64,000 bases of DNA from contig NZ_CP113977.2 of the NCBI RefSeq assembly GCF_026870175.2, forward strand, positions 3,348,001-3,412,000. Reading direction: 5' to 3'. Positions 18,175-30,786 of the stretch are shown here, piece by piece. The notes under the pieces are model-generated. The model saw only the letters and a list, made by a program, of their open reading frames with translations. It was not told the DNA's origin and searched no databases. The DNA comes from Flavobacterium aestivum (GTDB lineage Bacteria; Bacteroidota; Bacteroidia; Flavobacteriales; Flavobacteriaceae). The position numbers and the translations under genes were made by a program. Positions within the stretch are counted from its first letter, which is position 1, and every line of letters begins with the position of its first letter.

Positions 18175-19572
18175 CTATTGTTTTCTAGCTATTTGTGCCA
18201 TTAATTCAGCTTGAGCTACTAATTTACCATTGGCATAAGCATTCGCTTGCATGTGGCAAATCCCTCTTCGTATAGGTGTAATCAAATCACATTTGAAAAC
18301 TAAAGTATCCCCAGGTAACACTTTTTGTTTGAATTTCACATTGTCTATTTTCATGAAAAAGGTCAAATAATTTTCAGGATCTGGTACAGTACTTAAAACA
18401 AGAATACCTCCTGTTTGAGCCATTGCTTCAACAATTAACACACCTGGCATAACTGGAGCGTTTGGAAAATGCCCTACAAAGAAATTTTCGTTCATTGTAA
18501 CATTTTTCATTCCAACCACATGGCTATCAGACATTTCAATAATCCTGTCAATCAATAAAAAAGGAGGTCTATGTGGTAACATAGACATAATTTTATGAAT
18601 ATCCATCAATGGTTCTTGGTTCAAATCATAAGTAGGAACATAATTTCTCTGTTCGTTTTTTATAATTTTTGCCATTTTTTTTGCAAACTGAGTATTTACA
18701 AAATGACCCGGTTTATTAGCAATAATCTTTCCTTGAATTTTTGTTCCAATCAAGGCTAAATCACCAATTATATCCAAAAGTTTATGTCTGGCAGCTTCAT
18801 TAGGATAATGCAAAGTAAGATTATCTAAAATTCCATTTGGCTTAACAGTTATTTCATCTTTACCAAATGCTTTCTTTAAATTTTCCATTGTAGACTCTGA
18901 TATCTCTTTGTCTACATATACAATTGCATTATTTAAATCTCCACCTTTGATTAATCCGTTTTCTAAAAGAGATTCCAATTCATGTAAAAAACTGAATGTT
19001 CTTGCATTTGAAATTTCTGCTTTAAATTCAGAAATACTCTTCATAGTTGCATTTTGGGTTCCTAAAATTTTAGTTCCAAAATCTACCATTGCTGTAACAC
19101 TATAGTGATCACTTGGCATAACCATGATCTCACTTCCTGTGGCTTCATCTATAAATGAAATCACTTCCTTTACAACATACACATTTCTGTTTAATTCTTG
19201 TTCTATAATTCCAGCTTCTTCAATGGCTTCCATAAAAAACTTAGAAGAACCATCCATAATTGGCAATTCAGAAGCATCTAATTCTATGATGATATTATCC
19301 AAATCACATCCCATTAGCGCAGCCAAAACATGCTCAGGAGTTTGAATTTTGACACCTAATTTTTCTAAATTAGTACCGCGCTGTGTATTGACTACATAAT
19401 TTGCATCAGCTTCAATAACAGGTTGACCTTCAAGATCAACACGTACAAATGTAAAGCCGTTATTTACAGGAGCTGGTTTAAAAGTAATTTTTACTTCATT
19501 CCCAGTATGTAATCCAACACCAGTAAGCGAAATTTCTGTTTTGATGGTTTTCTGTTTAACCATTGTTTCCAT
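18175..19572 (-). CDS. lpxC/fabZ: Bifunctional LpxC / FabZ
   Basis: A 465-residue fusion. Residues about 1-305 are LpxC, the zinc UDP-3-O-acyl-GlcNAc deacetylase ([16 protein letters not shown] and [14 protein letters not shown] carry metal and catalytic residues). Residues about 320-465 are FabZ, the 3-hydroxyacyl-ACP dehydratase ([34 protein letters not shown] with the catalytic Glu). The fusion is a known Bacteroidota trait. Its first 17 nt overlap the end of lpxD; starting at the Met four codons in would still overlap. Confidence 0.97.
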   Translation of the reverse strand: METMVKQKTIKTEISLTGVGLHTGNEVKITFKPAPVNNGFTFVRVDLEGQPVIEADANYVVNTQRGTNLEKLGVKIQTPEHVLAALMGCDLDNIIIELDASELPIMDGSSKFFMEAIEEAGIIEQELNRNVYVVKEVISFIDEATGSEIMVMPSDHYSVTAMVDFGTKILGTQNATMKSISEFKAEISNARTFSFLHELESLLENGLIKGGDLNNAIVYVDKEISESTMENLKKAFGKDEITVKPNGILDNLTLHYPNEAARHKLLDIIGDLALIGTKIQGKIIANKPGHFVNTQFAKKMAKIIKNEQRNYVPTYDLNQEPLMDIHKIMSMLPHRPPFLLIDRIIEMSDSHVVGMKNVTMNENFFVGHFPNAPVMPGVLIVEAMAQTGGILVLSTVPDPENYLTFFMKIDNVKFKQKVLPGDTLVFKCDLITPIRRGICHMQANAYANGKLVAQAELMAQIARKQ

Positions 19573-20599
19573 TTTTTTGGTTTAATATTTGTTTTTTTAA
19601 CTCCTCTATTTCTTTAACTAATTTTGGTAAATTCTTAAAATGTATATATGATTTACTAAAATCCGAATATCCAAATGTTGGACTTCCTTGCAAAACTTCG
19701 TTGTCTTTAATATTCCCTGCAACTCCTGACTGGGCTTGAATGCGAACATTATTTCCTATTGTTAAATGACCAACTATACCAACTTGACCACCAATCATAC
19801 AGTTTTCACCAACTTTTGTAGAGCCTGCAATTCCTGTTTGTGCTGCAATAACGGTGTTTTTTCCAACTTCTACGTTATGTGCAATCTGAATTTGATTGTC
19901 AATCTTAACGCCTTTCCTTATTATGGTAGATCCTAAAGTTGCTCTATCAATTGTTGAGTTCGCGCCAATTTCAACATCATCTTCGATAATTACATTCCCA
20001 ATTTGAGGAATCTTATTATATGTACCATCTTCATTTGGAGCATATCCAAATCCATCTGCACCTATTATAACTCCAGAATGTACAATACAATTATTACCTA
20101 TTACAGTTTCTGAATATATTTTGGCACCCGCAAAAATAGTAACATTATCACCAATAGTAACATTATCACCAATAAAACTATTTGGATAAATTTTTACATT
20201 ATCTCCCAATACTACATTATCTCCTATATAACTAAAACTACCAAAATATAGATTTTCACCATATTTTGCACTTTCAGAAATAAATGAAGGCTGTTCAATA
20301 CCGTTTTTATTTAGCTTTACTTGATTATAAAACTCCAGTAATTTTGAAAAAGCTTTATAAGCATCCGCAACTTTAATAAGAGTTGTGGTTATTGGAGATT
20401 CAGGAACAAAAGTATCATTAACAATAGTTATTGAAGCTTTTGTACTATAAATATAATTGATGTATTTAGGATTTGATAAAAAAGTAAGTGATCCTTCAGA
20501 ACCTTCTTCTATTTTAGACAATCGGGAAACTTCAATATTGGGATCTCCAACAATTTCTCCTTCTAATATTCCTGCTATTTGTTCTGCTGTAAATTTCAT
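19556..20599 (-). CDS. lpxD: UDP-3-O-(3-hydroxyacyl)glucosamine N-acyltransferase LpxD
   Basis: A 347-residue LpxD, the third lipid A enzyme. The N-terminal uridine-binding domain begins [19 protein letters not shown], and a long beta-helix carries the catalytic His in [17 protein letters not shown]-terminal helix ([18 protein letters not shown]) is acyl-carrier-binding in the family. It is the first gene of the lpxD, lpxC-fabZ, lpxA order. Confidence 0.96.
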   Translation of the reverse strand: MKFTAEQIAGILEGEIVGDPNIEVSRLSKIEEGSEGSLTFLSNPKYINYIYSTKASITIVNDTFVPESPITTTLIKVADAYKAFSKLLEFYNQVKLNKNGIEQPSFISESAKYGENLYFGSFSYIGDNVVLGDNVKIYPNSFIGDNVTIGDNVTIFAGAKIYSETVIGNNCIVHSGVIIGADGFGYAPNEDGTYNKIPQIGNVIIEDDVEIGANSTIDRATLGSTIIRKGVKIDNQIQIAHNVEVGKNTVIAAQTGIAGSTKVGENCMIGGQVGIVGHLTIGNNVRIQAQSGVAGNIKDNEVLQGSPTFGYSDFSKSYIHFKNLPKLVKEIEELKKQILNQKNGNNG

Positions 20600-20729
20600 C
20601 TTATAAGGTTGTATTTTTCATAAGCATAAGATCGAACTTGTAATAAAGTACTATCAATATTAAATAAAAAATAGATTGGCTGTTTTTCGCTGCGACAAAA
20701 ATATAAAAAATAGGTTTTAAATGTTCTTT

Positions 20730-21959
20730 TTATAGTAGTTGTTTTGGAAAACATATATAATACTTAGTGACTAATTTCGATAACGATTTCAAATTCAGCT
20801 GATCTGAAGCTTCAACTACATCTTCAATTGTCAGATCTTTGTTTAAAATACGAATGGGTTCAGCTACTTTACTGTAAGCTTGACTCTTTATTTTACCCTT
20901 AAAAATAAAATAATTAGATTCTGTAAGGGAAATATTATTTTGAATTGAGAAACGTTCTTTCTGAATTAACAACTCTTCTGTTGAGACTTTATCATTGGTT
21001 AATTTAATTTTTAATAAATCCCTGTTGATAATCATTTTGCACAAAGAAGAGAGTATAAAATCATCATGATTTTGCCATGATTTCAATGCACTTATAATAT
21101 CAAAATCATCTAATTGAGCAAATAAAGCCAATGTTTTCGTATCAAAGGTTTCATGAGTTACTTTGTTTTGCATAAAAAACAACAAAGGATTACTACTTGG
21201 TAAAACAAAACCTCTTTCGGTCAATTCTTTAGCTCGCTTTAAGACTTTAGTCAAAATCAGCTCGGCTACTAAACTTGTTTTATGTAAATAAACCTGCCAA
21301 TACATTAATCGTCTGGACATCAAAAACTTTTCAACAGAATAGATTCCTTTTTCTTCAATGACTAATACATCATCAACAACATTCATCATCTGTATTAGCC
21401 TCTCTGAATTGATATTTCCTTCGGATACACCGGAATAAAAACTATCCCTTTTTAAATAATCCATTCGATCCATATCTAACTGACTTGAAATAAGTTGCAG
21501 CATAAACTTTCGATGATAATCCCCTTTAAAAACCTGAATTGCAAGACTCAACTGACCATTAAATTCTTTATTCAATTGCTCCATGAATAATAAAGAGATT
21601 TCTTCATGGTGTACATCTTCTACAATACTGCTTTCCATAGCATGCGAGAATGGACCATGCCCAATGTCATGTAACAATATCGCTATATATAAGGCATTTT
21701 CTTCCTCATAACTAATTGTAACTTCCTTAAAACGCAATGCTTCTACAGCTTTTTGCATTAAATGCATACAACCCAAAGCATGGTGAAAACGAGTATGATT
21801 GGCTCCAGGATATACTAAGTACGACAAACCCATTTGAGAAATTCTTCGTAAACGCTGAAAATAAGGATGTTGAATTAAATCGTAAATTAATGCATTTGGA
21901 ATGGTGATAAACCCATAAATTGGGTCATTGAATATTTTAAGTTTATTAATCTGAGACAC
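20730..21959 (-). CDS. HD domain protein (dGTPase-like phosphohydrolase)
   Basis: A 409-residue HD-superfamily protein. Metal motifs: RFHHALGCMHLM (about residues 57-68) and LLHDIGHGPFSHAME (about 94-108, the HD dyad). It resembles the dNTP triphosphohydrolase-like family seen next to lpxD in related genomes. The substrate is not deducible. It starts 131 bp upstream of lpxD on the same strand, perhaps with a separate promoter between. Confidence 0.88.
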   Translation of the reverse strand: MSQINKLKIFNDPIYGFITIPNALIYDLIQHPYFQRLRRISQMGLSYLVYPGANHTRFHHALGCMHLMQKAVEALRFKEVTISYEEENALYIAILLHDIGHGPFSHAMESSIVEDVHHEEISLLFMEQLNKEFNGQLSLAIQVFKGDYHRKFMLQLISSQLDMDRMDYLKRDSFYSGVSEGNINSERLIQMMNVVDDVLVIEEKGIYSVEKFLMSRRLMYWQVYLHKTSLVAELILTKVLKRAKELTERGFVLPSSNPLLFFMQNKVTHETFDTKTLALFAQLDDFDIISALKSWQNHDDFILSSLCKMIINRDLLKIKLTNDKVSTEELLIQKERFSIQNNISLTESNYFIFKGKIKSQAYSKVAEPIRILNKDLTIEDVVEASDQLNLKSLSKLVTKYYICFPKQLL

Positions 21960-22267
21960 TTTCTATACTTTTTAGGTCAACAAATATAAACAAAATAGCT
22001 AGTGAATAAGACCTAATATCTAATCCTTTTAAATTGTACGAATAATTTTCAATATTAACTTAATCTATACAATTAGAATCGCATATTAAATATTTAAAAC
22101 GAACAGCTTATTTTTATCCAAAAAAAGAAATCAGCCGATTTTATTGCTTATTTTTAACACTACTTTTAATCAAAGTTGTAAAACCTCATATTTTTGATAG
22201 TAATTTTATACTATTTTTAATATTTATTAAGTTCTATAAAACTAAATTGCACTAAAATTAAATTTAA
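21960..22267. other. Divergent intergenic region between the HD gene and porX
   Basis: A 308 bp AT-rich spacer serving both divergent genes. I see no clean -33/-7 pair, no strong hairpin and no small gene in it. Confidence 0.4.
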
Positions 22268-23821
22268 ATGGATACTATAAAAATACTTTGGGTTGATGAT
22301 GAAATCGACTTACTCAAACCTCATATATTATTTCTGGAGAAAAAAAACTACCAAGTTACCACTTGCAATAATGGCCGTGATGCCATTGATATTTTTGAAG
22401 AAGACAACTTTGACATTGTTTTTCTTGACGAAAACATGCCTGGAATGAGCGGTTTGGAAACTTTATCTGAAATGAAGGAGAAAAAATCTTCTATCCCTAT
22501 GATAATGATTACCAAAAGCGAAGAAGAATATATCATGGAAGAAGCCATAGGCTCTAAAATTGCTGATTATTTGATAAAGCCAGTAAATCCTAATCAAATT
22601 TTATTGAGTTTAAAGAAAAACTTAGATCATTCACGATTAATTTCTCAGAAAACAACATTAGACTATCAAAAAGAGTTTAGAAAAATCACCATGGAAATGG
22701 CTATGGTCAATTCTTATGAAGATTGGATTGAATTATATAAAAAATTAATTTTTTGGGAACTCAAACTAGAGAACATTAACGATCATGGCATGATTGAAAT
22801 TCTTGAGTCTCAAAAAGTAGAAGCAAATTCACAATTTGGAAAATTTATAGAGCGAAATTATGAAGACTGGTTTGCACCAAAAGCAGACAAACCAATACAA
22901 TCTCATAATTTATTTAAAGAATTAGTAGTTCCTGAAATTCTTAAAAAGGAAAGACCAATACTTTTTGTAGTCATTGACAATTTACGTTATGACCAATGGA
23001 AAGCAATGGAAGGTGTGGTAAATAATTATTACAAACTTGAAAAAGAGGTTCCATATTACTCCATTTTACCAACTGCAACACAATATGCCAGAAACGCTAT
23101 TTTCTCAGGATTGACTCCACTCGAAATGGAAAATCAATTCCCTCAATATTGGAAAAATGATCCAGAAGAAGGTGGAAAAAATTTATTTGAAGCCGAATTT
23201 TTAACCGCTCAAATAAAAAGATTGAGACTGGACATCAAAGAAGATTATTTTAAAATTACCAATCTGGCTGGAGGAAAAAAACTAGCCGAAAATTTCCGAT
23301 CATTAAAGGATAATGATCTTGTTACTGTGGTATATAACTTTGTTGACATGCTTTCCCATGCCAAAACCGAAATGGATGTGGTAAAAGAATTAGCTTCAGA
23401 TGACAAAGCATATCGCTCGTTAACATTAAGTTGGTTTAAAAACTCTCCTTTACTAGAAATTATTCAGCAAGCCCAAAAGTTAGGTTTCAAATTGATCTTA
23501 ACAACAGATCACGGAACAATCAATGTAAAAAATCCATCAAAAGTAGTTGGAGACAAAAACACAAGTCTTAACCTCAGATACAAAACGGGACGCAGTTTGA
23601 CATATGAACAAAAAGATGTATACGCCGTAAAAGAGCCGAAACACATTGGTTTGCCTGCTATAAACATGAGTAGTTCCTATATTTTTGCAAAAAATGATTT
23701 GTTTTTGGCCTATGTAAACAACTACAACCATTATGTAAGTTATTACAGAAACACCTATCAACATGGTGGAATATCGTTAGAAGAAATGATTATTCCTTTC
23801 CTTATTTTTAACCCAAAATAA
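22268..23821 (+). CDS. porX: PorX: T9SS response regulator with PglZ phosphatase domain
   Basis: A 517-residue two-domain regulator of the type IX secretion system. The receiver domain (1-125) has the acidic pocket DDE at 10-12, the phospho-acceptor Asp54 in VFLDENMPG, and Lys104. A helical linker follows. The C-terminal PglZ domain has the alkaline-phosphatase-like metal Asp in VVIDNLRYDQ (about 237), the candidate nucleophile Thr271 in ILPTATQYARNA, and the metal motif LTTDHGT. It is known in Bacteroidota to act with the PorY kinase and sigma factor SigP, neither present here. A strong hairpin follows the stop codon. Confidence 0.95.
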   Translation: MDTIKILWVDDEIDLLKPHILFLEKKNYQVTTCNNGRDAIDIFEEDNFDIVFLDENMPGMSGLETLSEMKEKKSSIPMIMITKSEEEYIMEEAIGSKIADYLIKPVNPNQILLSLKKNLDHSRLISQKTTLDYQKEFRKITMEMAMVNSYEDWIELYKKLIFWELKLENINDHGMIEILESQKVEANSQFGKFIERNYEDWFAPKADKPIQSHNLFKELVVPEILKKERPILFVVIDNLRYDQWKAMEGVVNNYYKLEKEVPYYSILPTATQYARNAIFSGLTPLEMENQFPQYWKNDPEEGGKNLFEAEFLTAQIKRLRLDIKEDYFKITNLAGGKKLAENFRSLKDNDLVTVVYNFVDMLSHAKTEMDVVKELASDDKAYRSLTLSWFKNSPLLEIIQQAQKLGFKLILTTDHGTINVKNPSKVVGDKNTSLNLRYKTGRSLTYEQKDVYAVKEPKHIGLPAINMSSSYIFAKNDLFLAYVNNYNHYVSYYRNTYQHGGISLEEMIIPFLIFNPK

Positions 23822-23826
23822 TATCA

Positions 23827-23870
23827 AAGTGGTCAATGATTCAGTTTTATTAACTAATCAATGACCACTT
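23827..23870 (+). other. Long hairpin after porX
   Basis: AAGTGGTCAATGATT (23827-23841) pairs with AATCAATGACCACTT (23856-23870): 15 bp with a single mismatch. No T-run follows on the plus strand, so it is not a textbook terminator. It may protect the porX mRNA end or act with another factor. Confidence 0.6.
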
Positions 23871-23897
23871 ATGTCTAAATACTGAATACTTAAAAAA

Positions 23898-24305
23898 ATG
23901 ACTATCACATTTTCTTTAGATCAACTTGAAGAAGTTACTCAACAAATACTAGAGCAAAATCCCAATAAAGTAATCCTTTTTAATGGAGAAATGGGAGCTG
24001 GAAAAACAACATTAATCAAGCAGCTTTGCAAAACTCTTGGTGTAGAAGATGCTACAAGCAGCCCAACCTTTTCCTTAGTTAACGAATATCAAACAATTGA
24101 AAACAAAACAGTTTATCATTTTGATTTTTACAGACTTAACCAAGAAAGTGAAGCACTAGATATGGGAGTAGAAGATTATTTGTATTCAGGAAATTGGTGT
24201 TTTATAGAATGGTCCGAAAAAATTGAAAATTTGATCCCTGAACACCATTCTATAATTACAATTCAATCACTTCCTGACGGAAAACGTTCGCTTGAGTTAA
24301 CTTAA
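23898..24305 (+). CDS. tsaE: TsaE, tRNA t6A threonylcarbamoyladenosine ATPase
   Basis: A 135-residue P-loop ATPase of the t6A37 tRNA modification complex. Walker A is GEMGAGKTTLIKQL (about residues 30-43), with SSPTFSLVNEY and HFDFYRL next, then the conserved FIEWSEKIE near residue 103. It follows porX by 76 bp across a hairpin, so cotranscription is likely partial. Confidence 0.95.
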   Translation: MTITFSLDQLEEVTQQILEQNPNKVILFNGEMGAGKTTLIKQLCKTLGVEDATSSPTFSLVNEYQTIENKTVYHFDFYRLNQESEALDMGVEDYLYSGNWCFIEWSEKIENLIPEHHSIITIQSLPDGKRSLELT

Positions 24306-24512
24306 CTTGAATTATTTTTTTTATCGATTTAAAACCTGTAAAATTTTAACTTTAAGAGTAGCTTCATAAATTTATGAAAAAGCTGATATAAAAATAAATA
24401 AACACAGATTGACTAAATTTAAATTATTTAAAGCAGCCAAATTTGCCACCCATATATTGTGTCAATCATTTAAATCTTTTTCGTAAATTGTACCTCTAAT
24501 TTCGCTTCATCA

Positions 24513-25706
24513 ATGTCACTAAGTCCATTCACAAAAGAACAACTACTTCCTCAAGAAGAAAAGCTTGAAGTCGCAAGGCAAAAAAGCCAGCTTTTTATAG
24601 GTCTTCCAAAAGAGACAAGTTTCCAAGAACGCCGTATTTGCCTTACACCAGATTCGGTAAATACCCTTACTTATCAAGGACATAGAGTAATGATCGAATC
24701 TGGTGCAGGTGTAAGCTCTAGTTATAGTGATAAAGAATACAGTGATGCCGGTGCAGAAATTACACAAGATACAAAAAAGGTATTTAGTTGCCCAATGATA
24801 TTAAAAGTTGAGCCACCAACTATTGCCGAGATTGAGATGATGAATCCAAAGTCGATTATAATATCGGCAATTCAATTAAAAACAAGGAAGAAATCATATT
24901 TTGAAGCATTATCACGAAAAAAAGTTACAGCGCTTGCTTTTGAATATTTAAAAGACGAAGATGGCTCCTACCCTGCTGTAAAATCATTGAGTGAAATTGC
25001 TGGAACAGCCTCTATTCTTATTGCAGCCGAATTGATGATTACTAATGAATTTGGAAAAGGTTTACTTTTTGGAAATATTACAGGAGTCGCTCCTACCGAG
25101 GTTGTTATTATTGGTGCAGGAACTGCTGGTGAATTTGCCGTAAGAACTGCTATTGGTCTTGGCGCAAGTGTAAAAGTTTTTGATAATTCCATTACAAAAT
25201 TACGTCGTTTACAACATAATTTGAATCAACGTATTTTTACTTCTACTATACAACAAAAAGCATTGCTTAAAGCATTAAGACGTTGTGATGTTGCTATTGG
25301 CGCAATGAGAGGTAAAGAACGCTGTCCTGTAGTTGTAACCGAAACTATGGTGGAACATATGAAAAAAGGAGCTGTCATTGTTGATATTAGCATTGATACT
25401 GGTGGTTGCTTTGAAACATCAGAAGTGACAACTCACGAAAAGCCAACCTTTTTAAAGAATGATGTATTACATTATTGCGTACCCAATATTCCTTCTCGTT
25501 ATTCCAAAACTGCTTCATTATCAATAAGCAATATTATTACACCATATTTATTACAGATTGCAGAAGATGGAGGTATTGAAAGCTCTATACGTTGCAATGC
25601 CGGTTTAAAAAACGGAATTTATTTGTATCATGGAATCCTTACCAATAAAGCCATTGGAGATTGGTTTGATTTACCAGATAACGATATTAATTTAATTGTT
25701 TTTTAA
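24513..25706 (+). CDS. ald: Alanine dehydrogenase
   Basis: A 397-residue NAD-dependent alanine dehydrogenase/PNT family enzyme that interconverts alanine and pyruvate plus ammonia. The N-terminal region has IGLPKETSFQERRICLTP with the substrate Arg and Lys residues, and the dinucleotide-binding motif is EVVIIGAGTAGEFAVRTA (about residues 195-212). The ~25-residue N-terminal extension (MSLSPFTKEQLLPQEEKLEV) is typical of Bacteroidota forms. A -7-like TAATTTCG precedes the start. Confidence 0.92.
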   Translation: MSLSPFTKEQLLPQEEKLEVARQKSQLFIGLPKETSFQERRICLTPDSVNTLTYQGHRVMIESGAGVSSSYSDKEYSDAGAEITQDTKKVFSCPMILKVEPPTIAEIEMMNPKSIIISAIQLKTRKKSYFEALSRKKVTALAFEYLKDEDGSYPAVKSLSEIAGTASILIAAELMITNEFGKGLLFGNITGVAPTEVVIIGAGTAGEFAVRTAIGLGASVKVFDNSITKLRRLQHNLNQRIFTSTIQQKALLKALRRCDVAIGAMRGKERCPVVVTETMVEHMKKGAVIVDISIDTGGCFETSEVTTHEKPTFLKNDVLHYCVPNIPSRYSKTASLSISNIITPYLLQIAEDGGIESSIRCNAGLKNGIYLYHGILTNKAIGDWFDLPDNDINLIVF

Positions 25707-25719
25707 GCAAACTTTACCA

Positions 25720-25727
25720 TACCTTTG
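25720..25727 (+). promoter_or_regulatory. Promoter of the small DUF4258-like gene
   Basis: TACCTTTG fits TAnnTTTG, with TTG at 25696-25698 upstream (21 bp spacing) and the start codon 16 bp downstream. Confidence 0.5.
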
Positions 25728-25742
25728 CAAAAAAAATAAAAC

Positions 25743-26117
25743 ATGAATTTTATACAACGTTTTGCTTATTATTTAGTGGGTCTAATATTGGGGTTGTTTG
25801 TAGTAGCAGCAATATTTAGCGGAAAAGATACCCGTTGTAATTATTTTCCAAATGCCAGAGTTTTAAATGATTTAAGCACTAAACCATTCTTATATTCAGA
25901 CAAAGCTTCGAAAGTTCTTTCAGAAAAATGGATTGATACTATCGATATAAAAAACACCTTAAAATTGGGAGATGTAGACTTTGATAAAAGTAACATTCCA
26001 TTCAAAAAAGGAAAATTATATGTAATAGAAGGAAAAACTACTAAAAACCAACAAATCACCCTTAAAGTGATTAATTATTCAAACAAAGCCGTTTTGGAGG
26101 ATATTGTTAAAAAATAA
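25743..26117 (+). CDS. Small membrane-anchored protein, DUF4258-like
   Basis: A 124-residue protein with an N-terminal membrane segment (YYLVGLILGLFVVAAIFSG, about residues 9-27) and a small C-terminal alpha/beta domain (LGDVDFDKSNIPFKKGKLYVIEGK). It resembles DUF4258 proteins found after alanine dehydrogenase in flavobacteria. Function is unknown. It has its own promoter and terminator. Confidence 0.75.
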   Translation: MNFIQRFAYYLVGLILGLFVVAAIFSGKDTRCNYFPNARVLNDLSTKPFLYSDKASKVLSEKWIDTIDIKNTLKLGDVDFDKSNIPFKKGKLYVIEGKTTKNQQITLKVINYSNKAVLEDIVKK

Positions 26118-26121
26118 GTTA

Positions 26122-26150
26122 AAAAACTCTTCATTACGAAGAGTTTTTTT
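26122..26150 (+). terminator. Terminator after the DUF4258-like gene
   Basis: The AAAAACTCTTC/GAAGAGTTTTT stem is followed by T residues on the plus strand. It is also usable by the convergent HTH gene. Confidence 0.85.
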
Positions 26151-26218
26151 TCATATCCAAACTAAAGTAATTGTTAAAACTATCTATAATCTGTAAATAG
26201 AATCTAAAAAGTGATGTT

Positions 26219-26563
26219 TCACTTACTTGTTAGATAGTCTATTTTTTGTTTAAGTTCTCTAATCTTTTCTTGATATTCCTCAATCAATTTTTCTGTGATT
26301 AGATTTCTATTTTTAAAACTACTAGCAACTTTATTTTTATCAATATCTCTAATTATTGTGTTTTCATTTTTAAATAAGTCCTCTGGTTTTATATTATACA
26401 ATACACTTATTTTATCTAAATGTATTGCCCACGAGCTACTTACTCCATTTTCTATTCGAGCATAAGCTGATTGTGAGATATGTAACCGTTCACCAACTTG
26501 TTCTTGAGACAAACCTTCTTGTTTACGAAGTAATTTTAGCTTAGCACCTATTAAGATATTCAT
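26219..26563 (-). CDS. XRE-family helix-turn-helix regulator
   Basis: A 114-residue DNA-binding protein. The HTH_3 domain covers residues about 5-60 (KLLRKQEGLSQEQVGERLHISQSAYARIENG), followed by a C-terminal coiled-coil-like helix (LIEEYQEKIRELKQKIDYL) that may mediate dimers. A GGGTA/TACCC dyad lies 72 bp upstream in the divergent region and is a candidate operator. The target is not known. Confidence 0.9.
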   Translation of the reverse strand: MNILIGAKLKLLRKQEGLSQEQVGERLHISQSAYARIENGVSSSWAIHLDKISVLYNIKPEDLFKNENTIIRDIDKNKVASSFKNRNLITEKLIEEYQEKIRELKQKIDYLTSK

Positions 26564-26635
26564 GATTTTTGCAGTTTATTTATAATTTTGTACGTTTGAA
26601 GCTACAAATCAATTAAATATAATTATGCAGAAATA

Positions 26636-26649
26636 GGGTAAAAATACCC
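26636..26649. promoter_or_regulatory. Candidate operator dyad near the HTH gene
   Basis: GGGTAAAAATACCC is a 5+5 bp dyad with a 4 nt A spacer in the divergent region between the regulator and the small membrane protein gene. Confidence 0.4.
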
Positions 26650-26683
26650 ATTTTTCACACGATGATTTAAAAAGATAATCATG

Positions 26684-26691
26684 TATGTTTG
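26684..26691 (+). promoter_or_regulatory. -7 box of the small membrane protein gene
   Basis: TATGTTTG matches TAnnTTTG. An ATG at 26685 lies inside this box, which supports the later ATG at 26709 as the true start. Confidence 0.5.
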
Positions 26692-26708
26692 TCTTGTATG
26701 AAAAAATT

Positions 26709-26891
26709 ATGAAAACAAATACTTATTTTTTAATATCAACATTCATTTCACTCGTTATATCACTAGCATATAACTTATTAAACAATATAGATTTAGATTA
26801 CTTTTCTTTATTTTTAATTATCATTGGAATAATGATAATCACGAGTTTATTAATTAATAGAAAAGAATACAGTATTAAAAATACTGCCTAA
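26709..26891 (+). CDS. Small two-helix membrane protein
   Basis: A 60-residue protein (MKTNTYFLISTFISLV) with two hydrophobic helices (about residues 7-22 and 33-50) and a basic tail (NRKEYSIKN). Its start is chosen downstream of a promoter box. The gene is opposite the HTH regulator and may be its target. Function unknown. Confidence 0.6.
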   Translation: MKTNTYFLISTFISLVISLAYNLLNNIDLDYFSLFLIIIGIMIITSLLINRKEYSIKNTA

Positions 26892-26992
26892 AAAAGCATT
26901 AAAGTAAAAACTAATATTTTGAAATCCATTATTTACAAAATTCAGAATTAAAAGATGAATTTCTTGAGTAAATTTATCAAATTTTAAAAAAT

Positions 26993-27196
26993 ATGATTAA
27001 ATTCAACAAAACATTATTATTTATTTTATTTGCAACTTCATTGTTTTTATTAGGAGTAAACATCACCTATATTACCTTAGATGGATTTGGAAAAGGACGA
27101 GAATTATTTATTGAACTTATAAACTTGTTTATTTTATCTTCATCAGCATATCTCTTTTATAAAAAATTAAGTGAAGTAAATAATTCCAAAAAATGA
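26993..27196 (+). CDS. Small two-helix membrane protein
   Basis: A 67-residue protein with two membrane segments (TLLFILFATSLFLLGVNITYI, and FIELINLFILSSSAYLFY) and a basic C-terminus. It lies about 100 bp after the previous small gene and has a similar two-helix shape; the two may be distant paralogues or unrelated. Function unknown. Confidence 0.6.
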   Translation: MIKFNKTLLFILFATSLFLLGVNITYITLDGFGKGRELFIELINLFILSSSAYLFYKKLSEVNNSKK

Positions 27197-27306
27197 GTCT
27201 TTAATAACTTAAGCTTCTTTATCTAAATTATTGGGTTTCATTATTTTAAGAAAACAACCTAATCAGAAGACTGAATATGATTAACCGACGAGTATTTTGT
27301 AAAACA

Positions 27307-27337
27307 AAAAACCCCGTTTCGTTAGAAACAGGGTTTT
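27307..27337 (-). terminator. rRNA operon terminator
   Basis: AAAACCCCGTTTC/GAAACAGGGTTTT, a 13-position stem with one mismatch just beyond the 5S gene, with a T-run on the minus strand. Confidence 0.85.
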
Positions 27338-27344
27338 CAAAAGA

Positions 27345-27452
27345 AAGGCGACGACATACTCTCCCACATAACTGCAGTACCATCTGCGCAGGCGGGCTTA
27401 ACTACTCTGTTCGGGATGGGAAGAGGTGAGCCCCGCCGCAATAACCACCTTA
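27345..27452 (-). rRNA. rrf: 5S ribosomal RNA
   Basis: The minus strand shows the conserved 5S segment GGGGCTCACCTCTTCCCAT and the closing CGCAGATGGTACTGC. The length of about 108 nt is right. It is the last gene of the rRNA operon. Ends are approximate to a few bases. Confidence 0.92.
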
Positions 27453-27584
27453 AGGTCGTTTTGCAATGGGTATTCCGACGTATTCGGAACAACATTACAC
27501 AATATCTTAACATACTGAGATAAAGAACATAAAAAGTATTTAGAAAGTTCTCTCCCGAGTCCTTAGACTCGGGAAAAGGATGTA

Positions 27585-30466
<2,882 letters not shown>

Positions 30467-30607
30467 ACCAATCATAAAATCAATTATGACCGTTTTGTTT
30501 CGTTTTACTTAAATAAATCAAGTAAAACTGCTTTCTACTTTTTATTATTTCTTATCTCAATATGTCAATGAACTTTATTGGCTTTTAGCCATAAGCTTTC
30601 GCTCTTG

Positions 30608-30681
30608 TGGAGAATAACGGAGTCGAACCGTTGACCTCCTGCGTGCAAGGCAGGCGCTCTAGCCAGCTGAGCTAATCCCCC
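30608..30681 (-). tRNA. tRNA-Ala (UGC)
   Basis: 74 nt. The acceptor stem GGGGGAT pairs with ATTCTCC and contains the G3-U70 alanine identity pair. The anticodon TGC lies in the loop of CCTTGCACG. The discriminator is A and CCA is not encoded. It is the second tRNA of the 16S-23S spacer. Confidence 0.96.
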
Positions 30682-30687
30682 AATTTT

Positions 30688-30716
30688 AGTTATGAGTTAT
30701 TAGTTATGAGTTATGA
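30688..30716. repeat. Short direct repeat in the tRNA-Ala/tRNA-Ile spacer
   Basis: Two copies of AGTTATGAGTTAT (30688-30700 and 30702-30714) lie side by side in the rRNA internal spacer. Confidence 0.7.
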
Positions 30717-30786
30717 ATCACAGCTCATAAGGTCTCAACCCTAGAATTTCCTTTTATTAAGTATTTTTCAGTTTTTTTTTTAAATC

